34,293 nucleotides of DNA from positions 1-34,293 of the forward strand of contig JAKORA010000031.1 of assembly GCA_029778075.1 (NCBI GenBank), read 5' to 3'. Of the stretch, positions 1 through 10,164 are shown one piece after another; positions within the stretch are counted from its first letter, which is position 1; the number at the start of each line of letters is the position of its first letter. The stretch is from Bacillota bacterium. GTDB lineage: Bacteria; Bacillota; Dethiobacteria; DTU022; UBA8154. Both the position numbers and the translations under genes were made by a program. Under the pieces are notes generated by a model. The model ran no database searches and was not told where the DNA came from. It worked only from the letters and a program-made list of their open reading frames with translations.

Positions 1-987
1 CTAATGCTTGTGGGGAATATAATTATTGCTACAGGCTCATCTTTTGCTGTCCTGGCGGTGGGGCGATTTATCGCCGGGATCGGGGGGACAACCATTGTAA
101 TTGCTGCAGCCCAGGCACTCACCCGCGCCTTTATAAATAACCGCGGGTTGGGAGCGGCTATGGGGATTTTCAATGCGGGTGTACCCGCCGGTACTATCTT
201 TGCCCATAACGTATTCAGCAGAGTTGTCACAGTATGGGGCTGGCAGGTCCCGATCTTGTTTTCCGCCCTTGCCTGCCTGCTGATGCTGGTTGTTTTCTGG
301 AGATGCCTGGAGACTGAAAGCGTTTTTGCCCAGCGCAGCGAAAACAATACCTCAGCCGCCGTTTCCGGCCGCATCACGGATTCCATGGGTTACCTGAGAG
401 ATTTTCGCTTTTACTGGGGCGTTTGGCTGGTTTCCTTTTCCTGGATGGTGTTCGTTGCCGCCAGGATAGGTTCTATCAGCTTCGCGCCGGATTATTTTTT
501 GAGCATCGGTTACGAATATGCCTATGCCGGCTTTCTAGCCAGCCTTTTTACAATGGGTTCGCTGGTGATCTCTCCACTCACCGGTTACCTTATTGATAAA
601 ACAGGCCGCGAGGAGCTGTATTTGATTTTAGGAGGGCTTATCCTTGGCGGACTATATCTTTTGCTATTTGTCACTACGCAGCACCTGCTGCTATCGGCCT
701 TGATCGGTGTGGTAGGAGCGGTTGGCCCCGTTTCAATCTTTGCCTTGGTGCCAAAGCTCCTGCCGGCAGACAGGTTGGGGAAGGGCTATGGGATCCTGCG
801 CATCTGTGAAAATGCCGGCATGCTGGCGGGGCCTTTCCTGGTAGGGCTCTCCTATGACCTCAGCGGCTCCTATTTTTACAGTTTCCTCCTTTTTACTGTC
901 TTACTCCTGGGCTCTTCTGCCTTTGCCATATTATTGAAGGTTTTGCTTACAAAAAAGGGTAAGGAAAATCCCCAAACAAGTTCTTAG
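1..987 (+). CDS. MFS transporter, 5'-truncated by window edge
   Basis: Multi-TM protein with MFS-like segments (GRFIAGIGGTTIVIAAAQALTRAF; GYLIDKTGREELY). The frame is open to the window edge and the N-terminal helices appear to be missing. Confidence 0.8.
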   Translation, partial: LMLVGNIIIATGSSFAVLAVGRFIAGIGGTTIVIAAAQALTRAFINNRGLGAAMGIFNAGVPAGTIFAHNVFSRVVTVWGWQVPILFSALACLLMLVVFWRCLETESVFAQRSENNTSAAVSGRITDSMGYLRDFRFYWGVWLVSFSWMVFVAARIGSISFAPDYFLSIGYEYAYAGFLASLFTMGSLVISPLTGYLIDKTGREELYLILGGLILGGLYLLLFVTTQHLLLSALIGVVGAVGPVSIFALVPKLLPADRLGKGYGILRICENAGMLAGPFLVGLSYDLSGSYFYSFLLFTVLLLGSSAFAILLKVLLTKKGKENPQTSS

Positions 988-1033
988 GCAAACAACATCG
1001 TGGCAGCGCTTAAATATTGTTTATTTGACCGCC

Positions 1034-1067
1034 GGAGGGAACTAACTGATGGTTCCCTTCGTCTTTT
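1034..1067 (+). terminator. Probable weak rho-independent terminator after the MFS gene
   Basis: AGGGAAC (1036-1042) pairs with GTTCCCT (1052-1058), followed by a T-rich stretch (tcgtctttt). Confidence 0.45.
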
Positions 1068-1147
1068 AAATTAGAGATGCGCTCTCATTAATAATTTTTT
1101 AATGAGATTCTGTACTCTCCAAAACAAGCAAGGAGGAAATACTTACA

Positions 1148-3346
1148 GTGCAAAGAAGAAAATTATGTGTATGGGCGATCTGTATGTTTCTGCTTCTCGC
1201 CGCCGCGGCGGGGTGCAGCGGGGATCCCGGGCAACCGGAACATAGTACCGGAGTGGAGCAGGGCGGCAGTGAAGGAGAGGAACAAAATCCTCTGGAAGAA
1301 AAGGTGGCTCCGCCTCCGGAGCCAGCTCTTAAGTTTGCCGCTTATGAAGAGGTGCCGGTGAATTTTACCCCGGCAGTGCAGCCTTACGAAGTAGAGCCCG
1401 GGCTGGGTAATATCACTAACCGGGAGATGTTTGAGCTCTCCCCGGCGGCGGAGCGGCTGCTGGCGGAAAACAGCTTTGTGGTGGTGCCGAGCCAGCACCA
1501 CCGGGAGTTTTTCATGCTCTATGAGATGAACAGCTACAGGCCGGTGCCCAGCTTTATTACTACCGACTCCATGCTGCACAACTACCACCTCTTTTTCAGC
1601 CACCTGCTGCGGGTGATAGAAAAGGAAAAGCTGGCACCGGAGCTAAAAGAGCTTACCGCCTCCATGCTCTCCGCTTCTCAAAGGCAGTACGAGGCCCTTA
1701 AGGGCACCGGCTGGGAGAACGCCGCCAAACGGAATATGGGTTTCTTTGCCGTGGCCGGGAGGCTGCTTGATCCGAAGATTCCTGTTCCGGCGGAGGTGCG
1801 GGGGGTAGTGGGAGAGGAGCTTAAGCTGATCGAAAACCGCGCCGGCATCGAGGTTTCACCTTTAATGAACATGGGGCAGGAGCTTACGCCTCTGGATGCC
1901 CTGATGGAAGATTATTCCCAGTACATTCCCCGCGGGCACTATGATACTGACGAGCTGTTGCGGTCATATTTTAAGGCCATGATGTGGTGCGGGCGGATGA
2001 CCTTCCGGCTGAAGAGCGAGGATGAGACCCGCTCCGCGGTTTTGATGACGCTGGCTTTGGGCGAGGGCGACAGCCTTCAAAGATGGGATAGGATTTACCA
2101 GCCCACCTGCTTCTTTGTGGGGAAAAGCGATGACCTTTCCTACTGGCAGTACCGGGAACTGCTGGAGGAAATTTACGGTAAAGAGCTGAAGCTGGAGACG
2201 CTCTCCTCCGGCGGGGAAAAATGGGAGGCTTTTCTGGAGGCAGCGGCGGAGCTGGAGCCCCCGGTGATAAACTCTATCCCTATCTTTGAGGAAGCAATAC
2301 AGCCCGACCGCGAGGGGGAGATTAAAGGTTTCCGCTTTATGGGGCAGCGCTTTACCCTGGATGCCGCTATTTTCCAGCAGCTAATTTACCGCGCCGTCCA
2401 AGAAAACAGCGCGGGAGAGAGGAGAATGCTTCCCCGGGCGCTGGATATCCCCGCGGCCATGGGCTCCGCGGAAGCATACGCCATCCTGGAGGCCGAGGGG
2501 GAGACAGACTACGCGGGCTACCGCGAGAATATGGGCAAACTGCAGGAATTTATCGCCGGTCTGGACAAAGAGACCCGGGTGCAGAACCTCTACTGGAGCT
2601 GGCTTTACACCCTTGATACCCTGCTCGGGGAGAAGGGGGAGGGGTTCCCCTCCTTTATGCGCAACAAAGCCTGGACCAGGAAAGAGCTGAACACCTATCT
2701 GGGCAGCTGGACCGAGCTCAAGCATGATACCATCCTTTACGCCAAGCAGGTTTACGCGGAAATGGGCGGCGGCTGGGACGATGTGGACGACCGCGGCTAC
2801 GTGGAACCCAACCCGCACCTTTATGCCCGCCTGGCTGCGCTGGTGCGGATGACGCGGGAGGGGCTCGCCTCACGTGAGCTTTTAAACGACAGGGATCGGG
2901 AGAGCCTGGAGCGGATGGAGCAGTTGGCCCTCTCCTTGAAGACCATCTCGGAAAAAGAGCTGTCCGGAATCCCTCTTTCCGAAGAGGAATATGACCTGAT
3001 CCGCTCCTACGGCGGGCAGCTGGAGCATTTTTGGCTGGAGGCGCTGCGCGATACAGGGGTGGAGCACCGCTCCGCAATCGGTGATAATCCGGCGGCTCTG
3101 GTGGCCGACGTAGCTACCGATCCCAACGGCGCGGTGCTGGAGGAGGCTACAGGGCATATCTTTGAAATTTACGCTGTTGTGCCCGTTGACGGCACCCTGA
3201 GAATCGCCAAAGGCGGCGTCTTCTCCCACTATGAGTTTCTCTGGCCTATGGAGGACAGGTTAACGGACAGGAAATGGCACGCTATGCTGGATTCCGGCCA
3301 GGCGCCCCCCCTGGCCCGGTGGACGGAAACCTTTATCGCCCCGTGA
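1148..3346 (+). CDS. DUF3160-type lipoprotein
   Basis: GTG start preceded by AAGGAGG; lipoprotein signal (FLLLAAAAGC); overall resemblance to the DUF3160 family (FVVVPSQHHREFFMLYEMNSYRPVPSFITTDSMLHNYHLFF). Confidence 0.75.
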   Translation: MQRRKLCVWAICMFLLLAAAAGCSGDPGQPEHSTGVEQGGSEGEEQNPLEEKVAPPPEPALKFAAYEEVPVNFTPAVQPYEVEPGLGNITNREMFELSPAAERLLAENSFVVVPSQHHREFFMLYEMNSYRPVPSFITTDSMLHNYHLFFSHLLRVIEKEKLAPELKELTASMLSASQRQYEALKGTGWENAAKRNMGFFAVAGRLLDPKIPVPAEVRGVVGEELKLIENRAGIEVSPLMNMGQELTPLDALMEDYSQYIPRGHYDTDELLRSYFKAMMWCGRMTFRLKSEDETRSAVLMTLALGEGDSLQRWDRIYQPTCFFVGKSDDLSYWQYRELLEEIYGKELKLETLSSGGEKWEAFLEAAAELEPPVINSIPIFEEAIQPDREGEIKGFRFMGQRFTLDAAIFQQLIYRAVQENSAGERRMLPRALDIPAAMGSAEAYAILEAEGETDYAGYRENMGKLQEFIAGLDKETRVQNLYWSWLYTLDTLLGEKGEGFPSFMRNKAWTRKELNTYLGSWTELKHDTILYAKQVYAEMGGGWDDVDDRGYVEPNPHLYARLAALVRMTREGLASRELLNDRDRESLERMEQLALSLKTISEKELSGIPLSEEEYDLIRSYGGQLEHFWLEALRDTGVEHRSAIGDNPAALVADVATDPNGAVLEEATGHIFEIYAVVPVDGTLRIAKGGVFSHYEFLWPMEDRLTDRKWHAMLDSGQAPPLARWTETFIAP

Positions 3347-4968
3347 AATCGTTACGGCTGATACTGCTGGCCCTGCTGCTGGCCTCCGGGCTTGCGGGCT
3401 GCTCCGTCACCGGCCTGCAGCAACCCGCCGGCAGCAGGGTTTTCCCTGATATCGCCTCCTTTAGGGAAGCCCGCCTGAGGCTCCCGGAGAGACATGAGCC
3501 CATCTGCCTGGTGGCGGTGGGTGACATCATGCTCTCCCGGTACGTAGCCCAAAAGATCGAAGAGCATGGCGACCCGGGGCACCCCTTTGCCGGAGTTAAA
3601 TGGTTTATACAGGAGGCAGACCTGGCCTTCGGCAACCTGGAGGGGCCGCTGACTCCGGGGAGAGAGGTTAAAGTACACGAAATGCTCCTGCGGGCCGATC
3701 CCGCTATGGCTCCGGCCCTGAAGGAAGCCGGTTTCAATATCCTCTCCCTGGCCAACAACCATGTGCCGGATTTCGGTGCCCGGGGGATAAGGGACACCAT
3801 GCGTTATCTTGATAAAGCGGGGATCGGCTATGCCGGCGCCGGCAGAAATAAGCAAGAAGCCTATGCCCCCCGCTATATGGAGATAAAGGGTCAAAGGCTG
3901 GCTTTTTTGGCGTTCACCGACCCTGCCGTCATACCGGAGGCGTACAGCGCGGGCGACACCCCCGGCACCGCTGTCCTGGAACCGCAGGAAGTGGCCGCTG
4001 CCGTCAGTGAGGCTGCAGGCAACGCTGATTTCACGATAGTCTCTCTCCACGCCGGCACCGAGTACGCCGCCGAGCCGGATGATACCCAGGTGCGCTTTGC
4101 CCGCCTGGCTATCGATGCCGGAGCTGATCTGGTGCTGGGCAGCCACCCCCACGTAGTGCAAAAAGCCGAGGAGTACCGCGGAAAGTACATTTTTTACAGC
4201 CTGGGGAACTTCATCTTTGACCAGCTCTGGTCCCGGGAGACCAGGGAGAGCCTGGCCGTCAAGTTCTGGATCGGCAATGAGGGCGTAGAAAAAATGGAGT
4301 TTTTACCGGTCTATATAAGCAATGACGCCCGCCCGGTACCCCTAAGCGGCCGGTCGGGACGGGCAGTGGTGGAAAAACTGGGGCTGGAACTGGAGGAGGA
4401 CTCTGTTCCGGCCTGGGATAGTGAAAATGGAACTTTCACGACTAAAGAGCAGTATCTATTTACGTGCCAAAAAACTCTGCCGGAGTCAAGGCTGGCTCAG
4501 TACCGGCAGTTCGACATGGACAGCGACGGCCTCCCGGAATACTATACTCTGCGCAGCGGCATATTAACGGTCAGAAGCGGCTCCCGCCTTATCTGGCAAT
4601 CACCGGATGACTGGTGGGTAGACTATTTCTTCCTTGGTGACGCCGACAACGATGGTGCCCCGGAGCTCAACCTGCTGGTCTGGAAAGAGGGGAGCTTCGG
4701 TCCTCACAGGCCCTTTTGGGTGGAAGAAGATGATACCAGCGTTAAAAACCACCTGTTCGTCTTCAGGCTGGAGAAGGGCAGTTTTAAAGCGGTATGGCAG
4801 TCCTCCAATCTGGACTGCCCCATCTACCGGGCTGCTCTTGTAGATCTGGACGGCGACGGCGAAAACGAGCTGCTGGTTACCGAGGGAAGTTATACCGATC
4901 CCGCAACGCGGGAAATAACCCTCTGGAAATGGAGCGGCTGGGGCTTTTACCGGATTAACCTTAATTAA
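3343..4968 (+). CDS. CapA-family (PGA_cap) lipoprotein with C-terminal DxDxDG repeats
   Basis: GTG at 3343 overlaps the upstream TGA (GTGA) and opens a lipoprotein signal (VKSLRLILLALLLASGLAGC). CapA motifs are VAVGDIMLSRYV, NLEGPLT, LANNHVPDFG and GSHPHVVQ. The ORF-track start at 3274 lies inside the upstream gene and is less plausible. Confidence 0.85.
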   Translation: MKSLRLILLALLLASGLAGCSVTGLQQPAGSRVFPDIASFREARLRLPERHEPICLVAVGDIMLSRYVAQKIEEHGDPGHPFAGVKWFIQEADLAFGNLEGPLTPGREVKVHEMLLRADPAMAPALKEAGFNILSLANNHVPDFGARGIRDTMRYLDKAGIGYAGAGRNKQEAYAPRYMEIKGQRLAFLAFTDPAVIPEAYSAGDTPGTAVLEPQEVAAAVSEAAGNADFTIVSLHAGTEYAAEPDDTQVRFARLAIDAGADLVLGSHPHVVQKAEEYRGKYIFYSLGNFIFDQLWSRETRESLAVKFWIGNEGVEKMEFLPVYISNDARPVPLSGRSGRAVVEKLGLELEEDSVPAWDSENGTFTTKEQYLFTCQKTLPESRLAQYRQFDMDSDGLPEYYTLRSGILTVRSGSRLIWQSPDDWWVDYFFLGDADNDGAPELNLLVWKEGSFGPHRPFWVEEDDTSVKNHLFVFRLEKGSFKAVWQSSNLDCPIYRAALVDLDGDGENELLVTEGSYTDPATREITLWKWSGWGFYRINLN

Positions 4969-5113
4969 AGGAAGGGAAATGGGGTAGGGGGATAGAAATA
5001 CTAAAGTATAAAAGGTGTTGTTCTTAATATGAAAAGAGAGCAGCGATAGCTGTAGGCGGGCTTATGGGTTTCGCTTGTAAAGTTCTATAAAATTAATAAA
5101 GCAAGGTAGCGAT

Positions 5114-5803
5114 ATGGAAAAAATTAAAAGCACGGTACTGGAAGTTGTTTTCGCCGTTTTACCGGTGACTATTTTTGTTATTATTTTGCAAGTATTATTG
5201 CGATTGCCGCTCCAGGTTATGGCACAATTCTTGATTGGTGCAGCTATGGTTACTATTGGATTGGCTTTATTTTTGCTGGGTGTTCAGCTCGGCCTGCTTC
5301 AAGTTGGCGAAGCTGCCGGAGCGGCGCTGCCCAAAATAGGTAAAGTGTGGGTTTTAGTCTTTTTCGGTTTTCTTTTAGGTTTTGCGGTAACAGTGGCTGA
5401 GCCTGATGCCCTGGTGCTGGCAACGCAAGTTGATCTTGTTTCGGAAGGGGCTATCCCCAGAAGCATTTTAATGATCACCGTGGCTTTGGGGGTGGGCATC
5501 TTTGTGGGTTTGGCCATGTTGCGGGTTCTGCTTGGTATACCCTTGAAATACATTTTAATGGCAAGTTATGGCCTTGTGTTTCTCCTGGTTGCCTTTACGC
5601 CCGCTGAATTTGCCTCTCTCTCTATAGATTCCGGTGCTGTGACTACCGGACCTTTGTTAGTAGCTTTTATCATGGCTTTGGGTGTCGGGGTCGCTTCTGT
5701 GTTGGGCAGGAGAAGCGCTTCTGCTGACGGATTTGGGTTCGTCGCGTTGAGTGCTATTGGGCCTATTTTAGCCTTGTTGTTGCTGGGAGTGATTTACGGT
5801 TGA
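5114..5803 (+). CDS. DUF1538-type membrane protein, paralog 1
   Basis: Hydrophobic multi-TM protein with AEPDALVLATQVD and DSGAVTTGP motifs shared with the downstream paralog. Confidence 0.75.
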   Translation: MEKIKSTVLEVVFAVLPVTIFVIILQVLLRLPLQVMAQFLIGAAMVTIGLALFLLGVQLGLLQVGEAAGAALPKIGKVWVLVFFGFLLGFAVTVAEPDALVLATQVDLVSEGAIPRSILMITVALGVGIFVGLAMLRVLLGIPLKYILMASYGLVFLLVAFTPAEFASLSIDSGAVTTGPLLVAFIMALGVGVASVLGRRSASADGFGFVALSAIGPILALLLLGVIYG

Positions 5804-6558
5804 ACGGGATCCAGATCTTCACAGGTTTTGACCAGGTTTTGCTGGAAGTGGCTGCTGCCCTTCTCCCCCTCACCGTTATATATTTATTCCTACAAATTTG
5901 GCTGTTAAAATATCCAAAACTGAGGGTGCTTAATTCTTTAAAGGGTATATTTTTAACTTTTATAGGCCTGTCAATTTTTTTGCAGGGCGTTTATATTGGT
6001 TTTCTGCCGGCGGGCAAGATAATGGGGGAGATTATGGGCGGTTTATCTTACAACTGGGTGTTGATACCTATAGGCTTCATCCTGGGTTTTGTGGTTGCCT
6101 TTGCGGAGCCTTCAGTACGCGTGGCAAATTATGAGGTAGAGAAGGCGTCGGGAGGTTACATCTCGCAGCAAGTAATGCTCTACACGGTGTCCCTTGGAGT
6201 TGCCATCTCCATCGCATTGGCCATGTGGAGAATTCTAGCCGGTTTTCCCCTATGGTATTTCATCATTCCAGGCTATATAATGGCTTTTATCATGGCACAC
6301 TACTCTTCGCCCACCTTTGTGGCGGTAGCTTTCGATTCCGGAGCAGTGGCCACCGGACCGATGACCGTAACTTTTATCTTAACCGTGGCGATAGGTGTTG
6401 CCTCCGCTATAGAAGGTCGAAATCCCCTAACCGAAGGCTTTGGGATAGTAGCCCTTGTTTTTATTGCTCCGATTTTGACGGTTTTATTGCTGGGGCTGCT
6501 CTACCGCAGAAAGGAGAAGCAAAGTGAACGCGAACTTTCCGAGATATCCGAGATATAA
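5800..6558 (+). CDS. DUF1538-type membrane protein, paralog 2
   Basis: TTG start overlaps the upstream TGA (TTGA); shares AEPSVRVANYEVE and DSGAVATGP motifs with paralog 1. Confidence 0.75.
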   Translation: MNGIQIFTGFDQVLLEVAAALLPLTVIYLFLQIWLLKYPKLRVLNSLKGIFLTFIGLSIFLQGVYIGFLPAGKIMGEIMGGLSYNWVLIPIGFILGFVVAFAEPSVRVANYEVEKASGGYISQQVMLYTVSLGVAISIALAMWRILAGFPLWYFIIPGYIMAFIMAHYSSPTFVAVAFDSGAVATGPMTVTFILTVAIGVASAIEGRNPLTEGFGIVALVFIAPILTVLLLGLLYRRKEKQSERELSEISEI

Positions 6559-7273
6559 GTTGCTCATAACCATTGTAAATTATGGTATGGCCCGCAAAGC
6601 AGTTAAAGCTTCAAAAGAGGCCGGAGCCGAGGGGGGGACCACTATTATCGGGAAAGGCACCGCAAGCCATGACATAACAAGTTTTCTGGGGATTCCCCTT
6701 GAGCCGGAAAAAGAAATAATTCTGATCCTGGCAACTGATGATAAGATAGACAATATTTTACAGGCGGTCATCTCTACCGCTAAACTGAATAAGCCCGGTC
6801 ACGGGATTGCTTTTATTGTTGATATTAACAAGGTGGCGGGAATCCGTCATCTGCACATGCCTGCAGAGACATCTGATCGCACTTTGGGAGGGAATACAAT
6901 GGCCGATAGCAGCGGGGTTTTATATGATTTAATCGTAACCATAGTAAATAAAGGTGAGGCGGAAACAGTAGTCGAGGCCTCGAAAAAGGCCGGTGCTGAA
7001 GGCGGAACAATACTATTTGGGCGCGGGACGGGAATTCATGAGCATGCCAAATTATTCGGCATCACCATAGAGCCGGAGAAAGAAATCATCCTGACTTTGA
7101 TTAACCGCCAAAAAAGCGGAGATGTCTTGAACGCTATTGTAAACGAAGCTGAGCTGAACAAGCCCGGAAAAGGAATTGCTTTTGTTTTAGAAGTGGATAA
7201 AGTCGCCGGTATCAATCACCCTATTAACAGGATGGCCAAGGAAGGGCTTCAAGGGATTAAACCATCGCTATAA
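6524..7273 (+). CDS. Tandem PII-like (GlnB/GlnK-fold) regulatory protein
   Basis: Two homologous halves offset about 123 aa (KLLITIVNYGMARKAVKASKEAGAEGGTTIIGKGT / DLIVTIVNKGEAETVVEASKKAGAEGGTILFGRGT), each ending in a PII B-loop-like segment (LNKPGHGIAFIVDINKVAGI / LNKPGKGIAFVLEVDKVAGI). Overlaps the upstream gene by 35 bp. Confidence 0.8.
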   Translation: MNANFPRYPRYKLLITIVNYGMARKAVKASKEAGAEGGTTIIGKGTASHDITSFLGIPLEPEKEIILILATDDKIDNILQAVISTAKLNKPGHGIAFIVDINKVAGIRHLHMPAETSDRTLGGNTMADSSGVLYDLIVTIVNKGEAETVVEASKKAGAEGGTILFGRGTGIHEHAKLFGITIEPEKEIILTLINRQKSGDVLNAIVNEAELNKPGKGIAFVLEVDKVAGINHPINRMAKEGLQGIKPSL

Positions 7274-7506
7274 GCACTTTTGCCTCTCAAAAAAAGGGAT
7301 CACTGAGATAACAACTGCAGGCCAAAACACGTGTTCCGTGGTCCACCGCGGAGTTGACTTTAATTATGGAAAAATGTAATATTATAAGAGATCTTTTGGC
7401 AGCCGTGCAAAGGTATCTTATTTTATAACATAGCTGTCTTAAGCAGGATAATAGTATCATTTTTATAATTTTATAATAAAGGTATTAATAAAAGGAGACT
7501 TAGGAG

Positions 7507-10161
7507 ATGGCTGTTAACCTTCCACCTGTTTATGAGCCGGAAAAAGTTGAAGACAAAATTTACCAGTTCTGGTTGGAGTATGATTATTTTAAAGCTCACA
7601 GGGAAGCAGGCAAAAAGACTTTTACAATTGTTATACCTCCGCCCAATGTGACAGGCTCTCTGCATATGGGACACGCCCTTAATAACACCATTCAGGATGT
7701 TCTTGTTAGGTGGAGGCGCATGCAGGGTTATGATACCCTCTGGCTCCCGGGGACGGATCATGCCGGCATCGCTACGCAGAACAAGGTGGAGGAGCACCTT
7801 GCTTCCGAAGGTTTCTCCAGGCATGATCTGGGAAGGGAAAAATTTTTGGAACGGGCCTGGAAGTGGAAGGAAGAATACCATGGCCGAATTTTGCGCCAAC
7901 TGCACAAGCTGGGGGTTTCCTGCGACTGGTCCCGGGAGCGTTTTACCATGGACGAAGGCTGCTCGCGGGCAGTGCGGGAAGTGTTTGTTTCCCTTTACGA
8001 GCAGGGGCTCATTTATAGAGGGGATTACATGATTAACTGGTGTCCCCGCTGCCACACGGCGATTTCCGATATTGAGGTGGAACACGAGGAAAAGGGTTCC
8101 ACCCTTACCCATATACGCTATCCGGGAGTGGGATGGGACGGTTTTATCGTGGTGGCCACCACCAGGCCGGAAACAATGCTGGGCGATACCGCCGTGGCTG
8201 TCCACCCGGATGATCACCGTTACCGGGAACTGGTGGGTAAAAAAGTACTGCTCCCGTTAATGAACAGGGAAATTCCTATCATCGCCGATGAATATGTCGA
8301 CCCCTCTTTTGGTTCGGGCGCTGTAAAGATTACTCCCGCTCATGATCCCAATGACTTTGAAATCGGCCAGAGACACGGTCTGGAGACGATCAGGGCTATT
8401 GGCGAAGAGGGCACAATGACCCCGGAAATGGGAAAATATGCGGGAATGGATCGTTACGAGGCGCGCCGGCAGGTTGTACGCGACCTGGAAGAGCTGGGTC
8501 TGGTGGAAAAAATTGAGGAGTATACCCATGCTGTAGGGCACTGCCAGCGCTGCAAAACAGAGATTGAGCCTCTGGTTTCCCGGCAGTGGTTTGTCAGGAT
8601 GAAGCCTCTGGCAGAACCGGCCATTAAGGCGGTAACGGAGGGAAAAACGCGCTTTGTTCCGGAGCGTTTTACCCGCACGTACTTGAACTGGATGGAAAAT
8701 ATTCGTGACTGGTGCATTTCCCGGCAGATCTGGTGGGGGCACCGTATCCCGGCCTGGTACTGTTCCTGCGGAGAGGTGGTTGTCTCCAGGGAAGATCCTG
8801 CTGCCTGCCCCTCTTGCGGCAGTACCGAGCTTCAGCAGGACCCTGATGTGCTGGATACATGGTTCAGTTCGGCGCTCTGGCCTTTCTCCACCCTGGGCTG
8901 GCCCGATATTACTCCCGATCTGCAACATTACTTCCCTACCAGCACACTGGTGACCGGTTATGATATTATCTCTTTCTGGGTGGCGCGCATGATCTTCATG
9001 TCCCTGGAATTTATGAAAGACATACCCTTTTCAGAGGTCTGCGTCCACGGCCTGGTGCGTGACGCACTGGGAAGAAAAATGAGCAAATCTCTGGGGAACG
9101 GCGTCGATCCGCTGGAGGTAATCGAGAAGTTCGGCGCCGATACTTTGCGCTTTACTCTCATTACCGGCCAGGCTCCCGGGAATGACCAGCGTTTCAGAGA
9201 TGAAAACGTGGAGGCGAGCCGTAATTTTTCCAACAAGATCTGGAACGCCTCCCGCTTCGTGCTCATGAACCTGGAAGGATTTCAGCCGTCAGAGCTGCCG
9301 CCAACCCTGAACCGTCATGACCGCTGGATCCTGGATCGCTTTAACGGGGTGGTAGAAAAAACTACCGCACTTTTGGAGCAGTATGAACTGGGAGAAGCAG
9401 CCCGCACAGTTTACGATTTTATCTGGGGCGATTTTTGCGACTGGTATATAGAGTTGAGCAAAGTCTATCTTTATGGGAATGAAGAAAAGGAAAAAGAAAG
9501 GTCGAAGGCTGTCCTTTACCACGTTCTGGAAGGATCGTTGCGGCTACTGCACCCCTTTATGCCCTTTATTTCCGAGGAAATATGGCAGCACCTGCCGCGC
9601 CGCTCTAAAACGGAGAAAGCACTGGTTGTTTCATCCTGGCCTGAACCCGAGGCCGGCTTGACAGATCCAAAGGCTCGGCGGGAGATGGAGCTGGTGATGG
9701 AAACAATCAGGGCGATCCGCAACCTGCGCAGTGAAATCGGCCTTGCCGCGGGACAAAAAACCCCCGTGATTTTAAGGGGCCCGCAGGAATCCCTGTCCCT
9801 GCTGCAGCAGGAGCAGACTTTTCTGGAGAAGCTTGCCCGGGTGGGGGAGGTTGTGTTCCTTGCAAACACGGAGGAGAAGCCCTCCCAGGCTCTGACCGCC
9901 CTGGTGGAGGAGATAGAGATCTACCTGCCCCTGGAGGGAGTAATTGATATAGCCCAGGAAACAGCCCGGCTGGAGAAAGAGTTGCAGGGAGTAGAAAAGG
10001 ACCTGGCCCGGGCCACAGCCAAGCTGGCCAATGAGAACTTCAGGCTTAAAGCCCCGGCAGAGATCATTGAAAAAGAAAGTAAGAAAAAGGAAGAGCTGAG
10101 CATCAGGCGCGAAAAGCTCTTGGCGAGAATAGCAGAACTCAGCAAACTCGGGGGTGTATAA
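7507..10161 (+). CDS. valS: Valyl-tRNA synthetase
   Basis: Class I aaRS HIGH motif ([16 protein letters not shown]), KMSKS ([10 protein letters not shown]), [11 protein letters not shown]-terminal coiled coil; SD aggagact. Confidence 0.97.
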   Translation: MAVNLPPVYEPEKVEDKIYQFWLEYDYFKAHREAGKKTFTIVIPPPNVTGSLHMGHALNNTIQDVLVRWRRMQGYDTLWLPGTDHAGIATQNKVEEHLASEGFSRHDLGREKFLERAWKWKEEYHGRILRQLHKLGVSCDWSRERFTMDEGCSRAVREVFVSLYEQGLIYRGDYMINWCPRCHTAISDIEVEHEEKGSTLTHIRYPGVGWDGFIVVATTRPETMLGDTAVAVHPDDHRYRELVGKKVLLPLMNREIPIIADEYVDPSFGSGAVKITPAHDPNDFEIGQRHGLETIRAIGEEGTMTPEMGKYAGMDRYEARRQVVRDLEELGLVEKIEEYTHAVGHCQRCKTEIEPLVSRQWFVRMKPLAEPAIKAVTEGKTRFVPERFTRTYLNWMENIRDWCISRQIWWGHRIPAWYCSCGEVVVSREDPAACPSCGSTELQQDPDVLDTWFSSALWPFSTLGWPDITPDLQHYFPTSTLVTGYDIISFWVARMIFMSLEFMKDIPFSEVCVHGLVRDALGRKMSKSLGNGVDPLEVIEKFGADTLRFTLITGQAPGNDQRFRDENVEASRNFSNKIWNASRFVLMNLEGFQPSELPPTLNRHDRWILDRFNGVVEKTTALLEQYELGEAARTVYDFIWGDFCDWYIELSKVYLYGNEEKEKERSKAVLYHVLEGSLRLLHPFMPFISEEIWQHLPRRSKTEKALVVSSWPEPEAGLTDPKARREMELVMETIRAIRNLRSEIGLAAGQKTPVILRGPQESLSLLQQEQTFLEKLARVGEVVFLANTEEKPSQALTALVEEIEIYLPLEGVIDIAQETARLEKELQGVEKDLARATAKLANENFRLKAPAEIIEKESKKKEELSIRREKLLARIAELSKLGGV

Positions 10162-10164
10162 AAC

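Noticed and set aside
4969-5113. Riboswitch upstream of the DUF1538 operon
   Set aside because: No consensus of a riboswitch class I know could be recognised and no convincing multi-helix fold was found by eye.
7274-7506. Possible T-box leader upstream of valS (GTGGTCCACCGCGG resembles the T-box sequence)
   Set aside because: The match to the conserved GGGTGGNACCGCG is imperfect, it forms a small local hairpin instead, and I could not find Stem I/specifier or a terminator.
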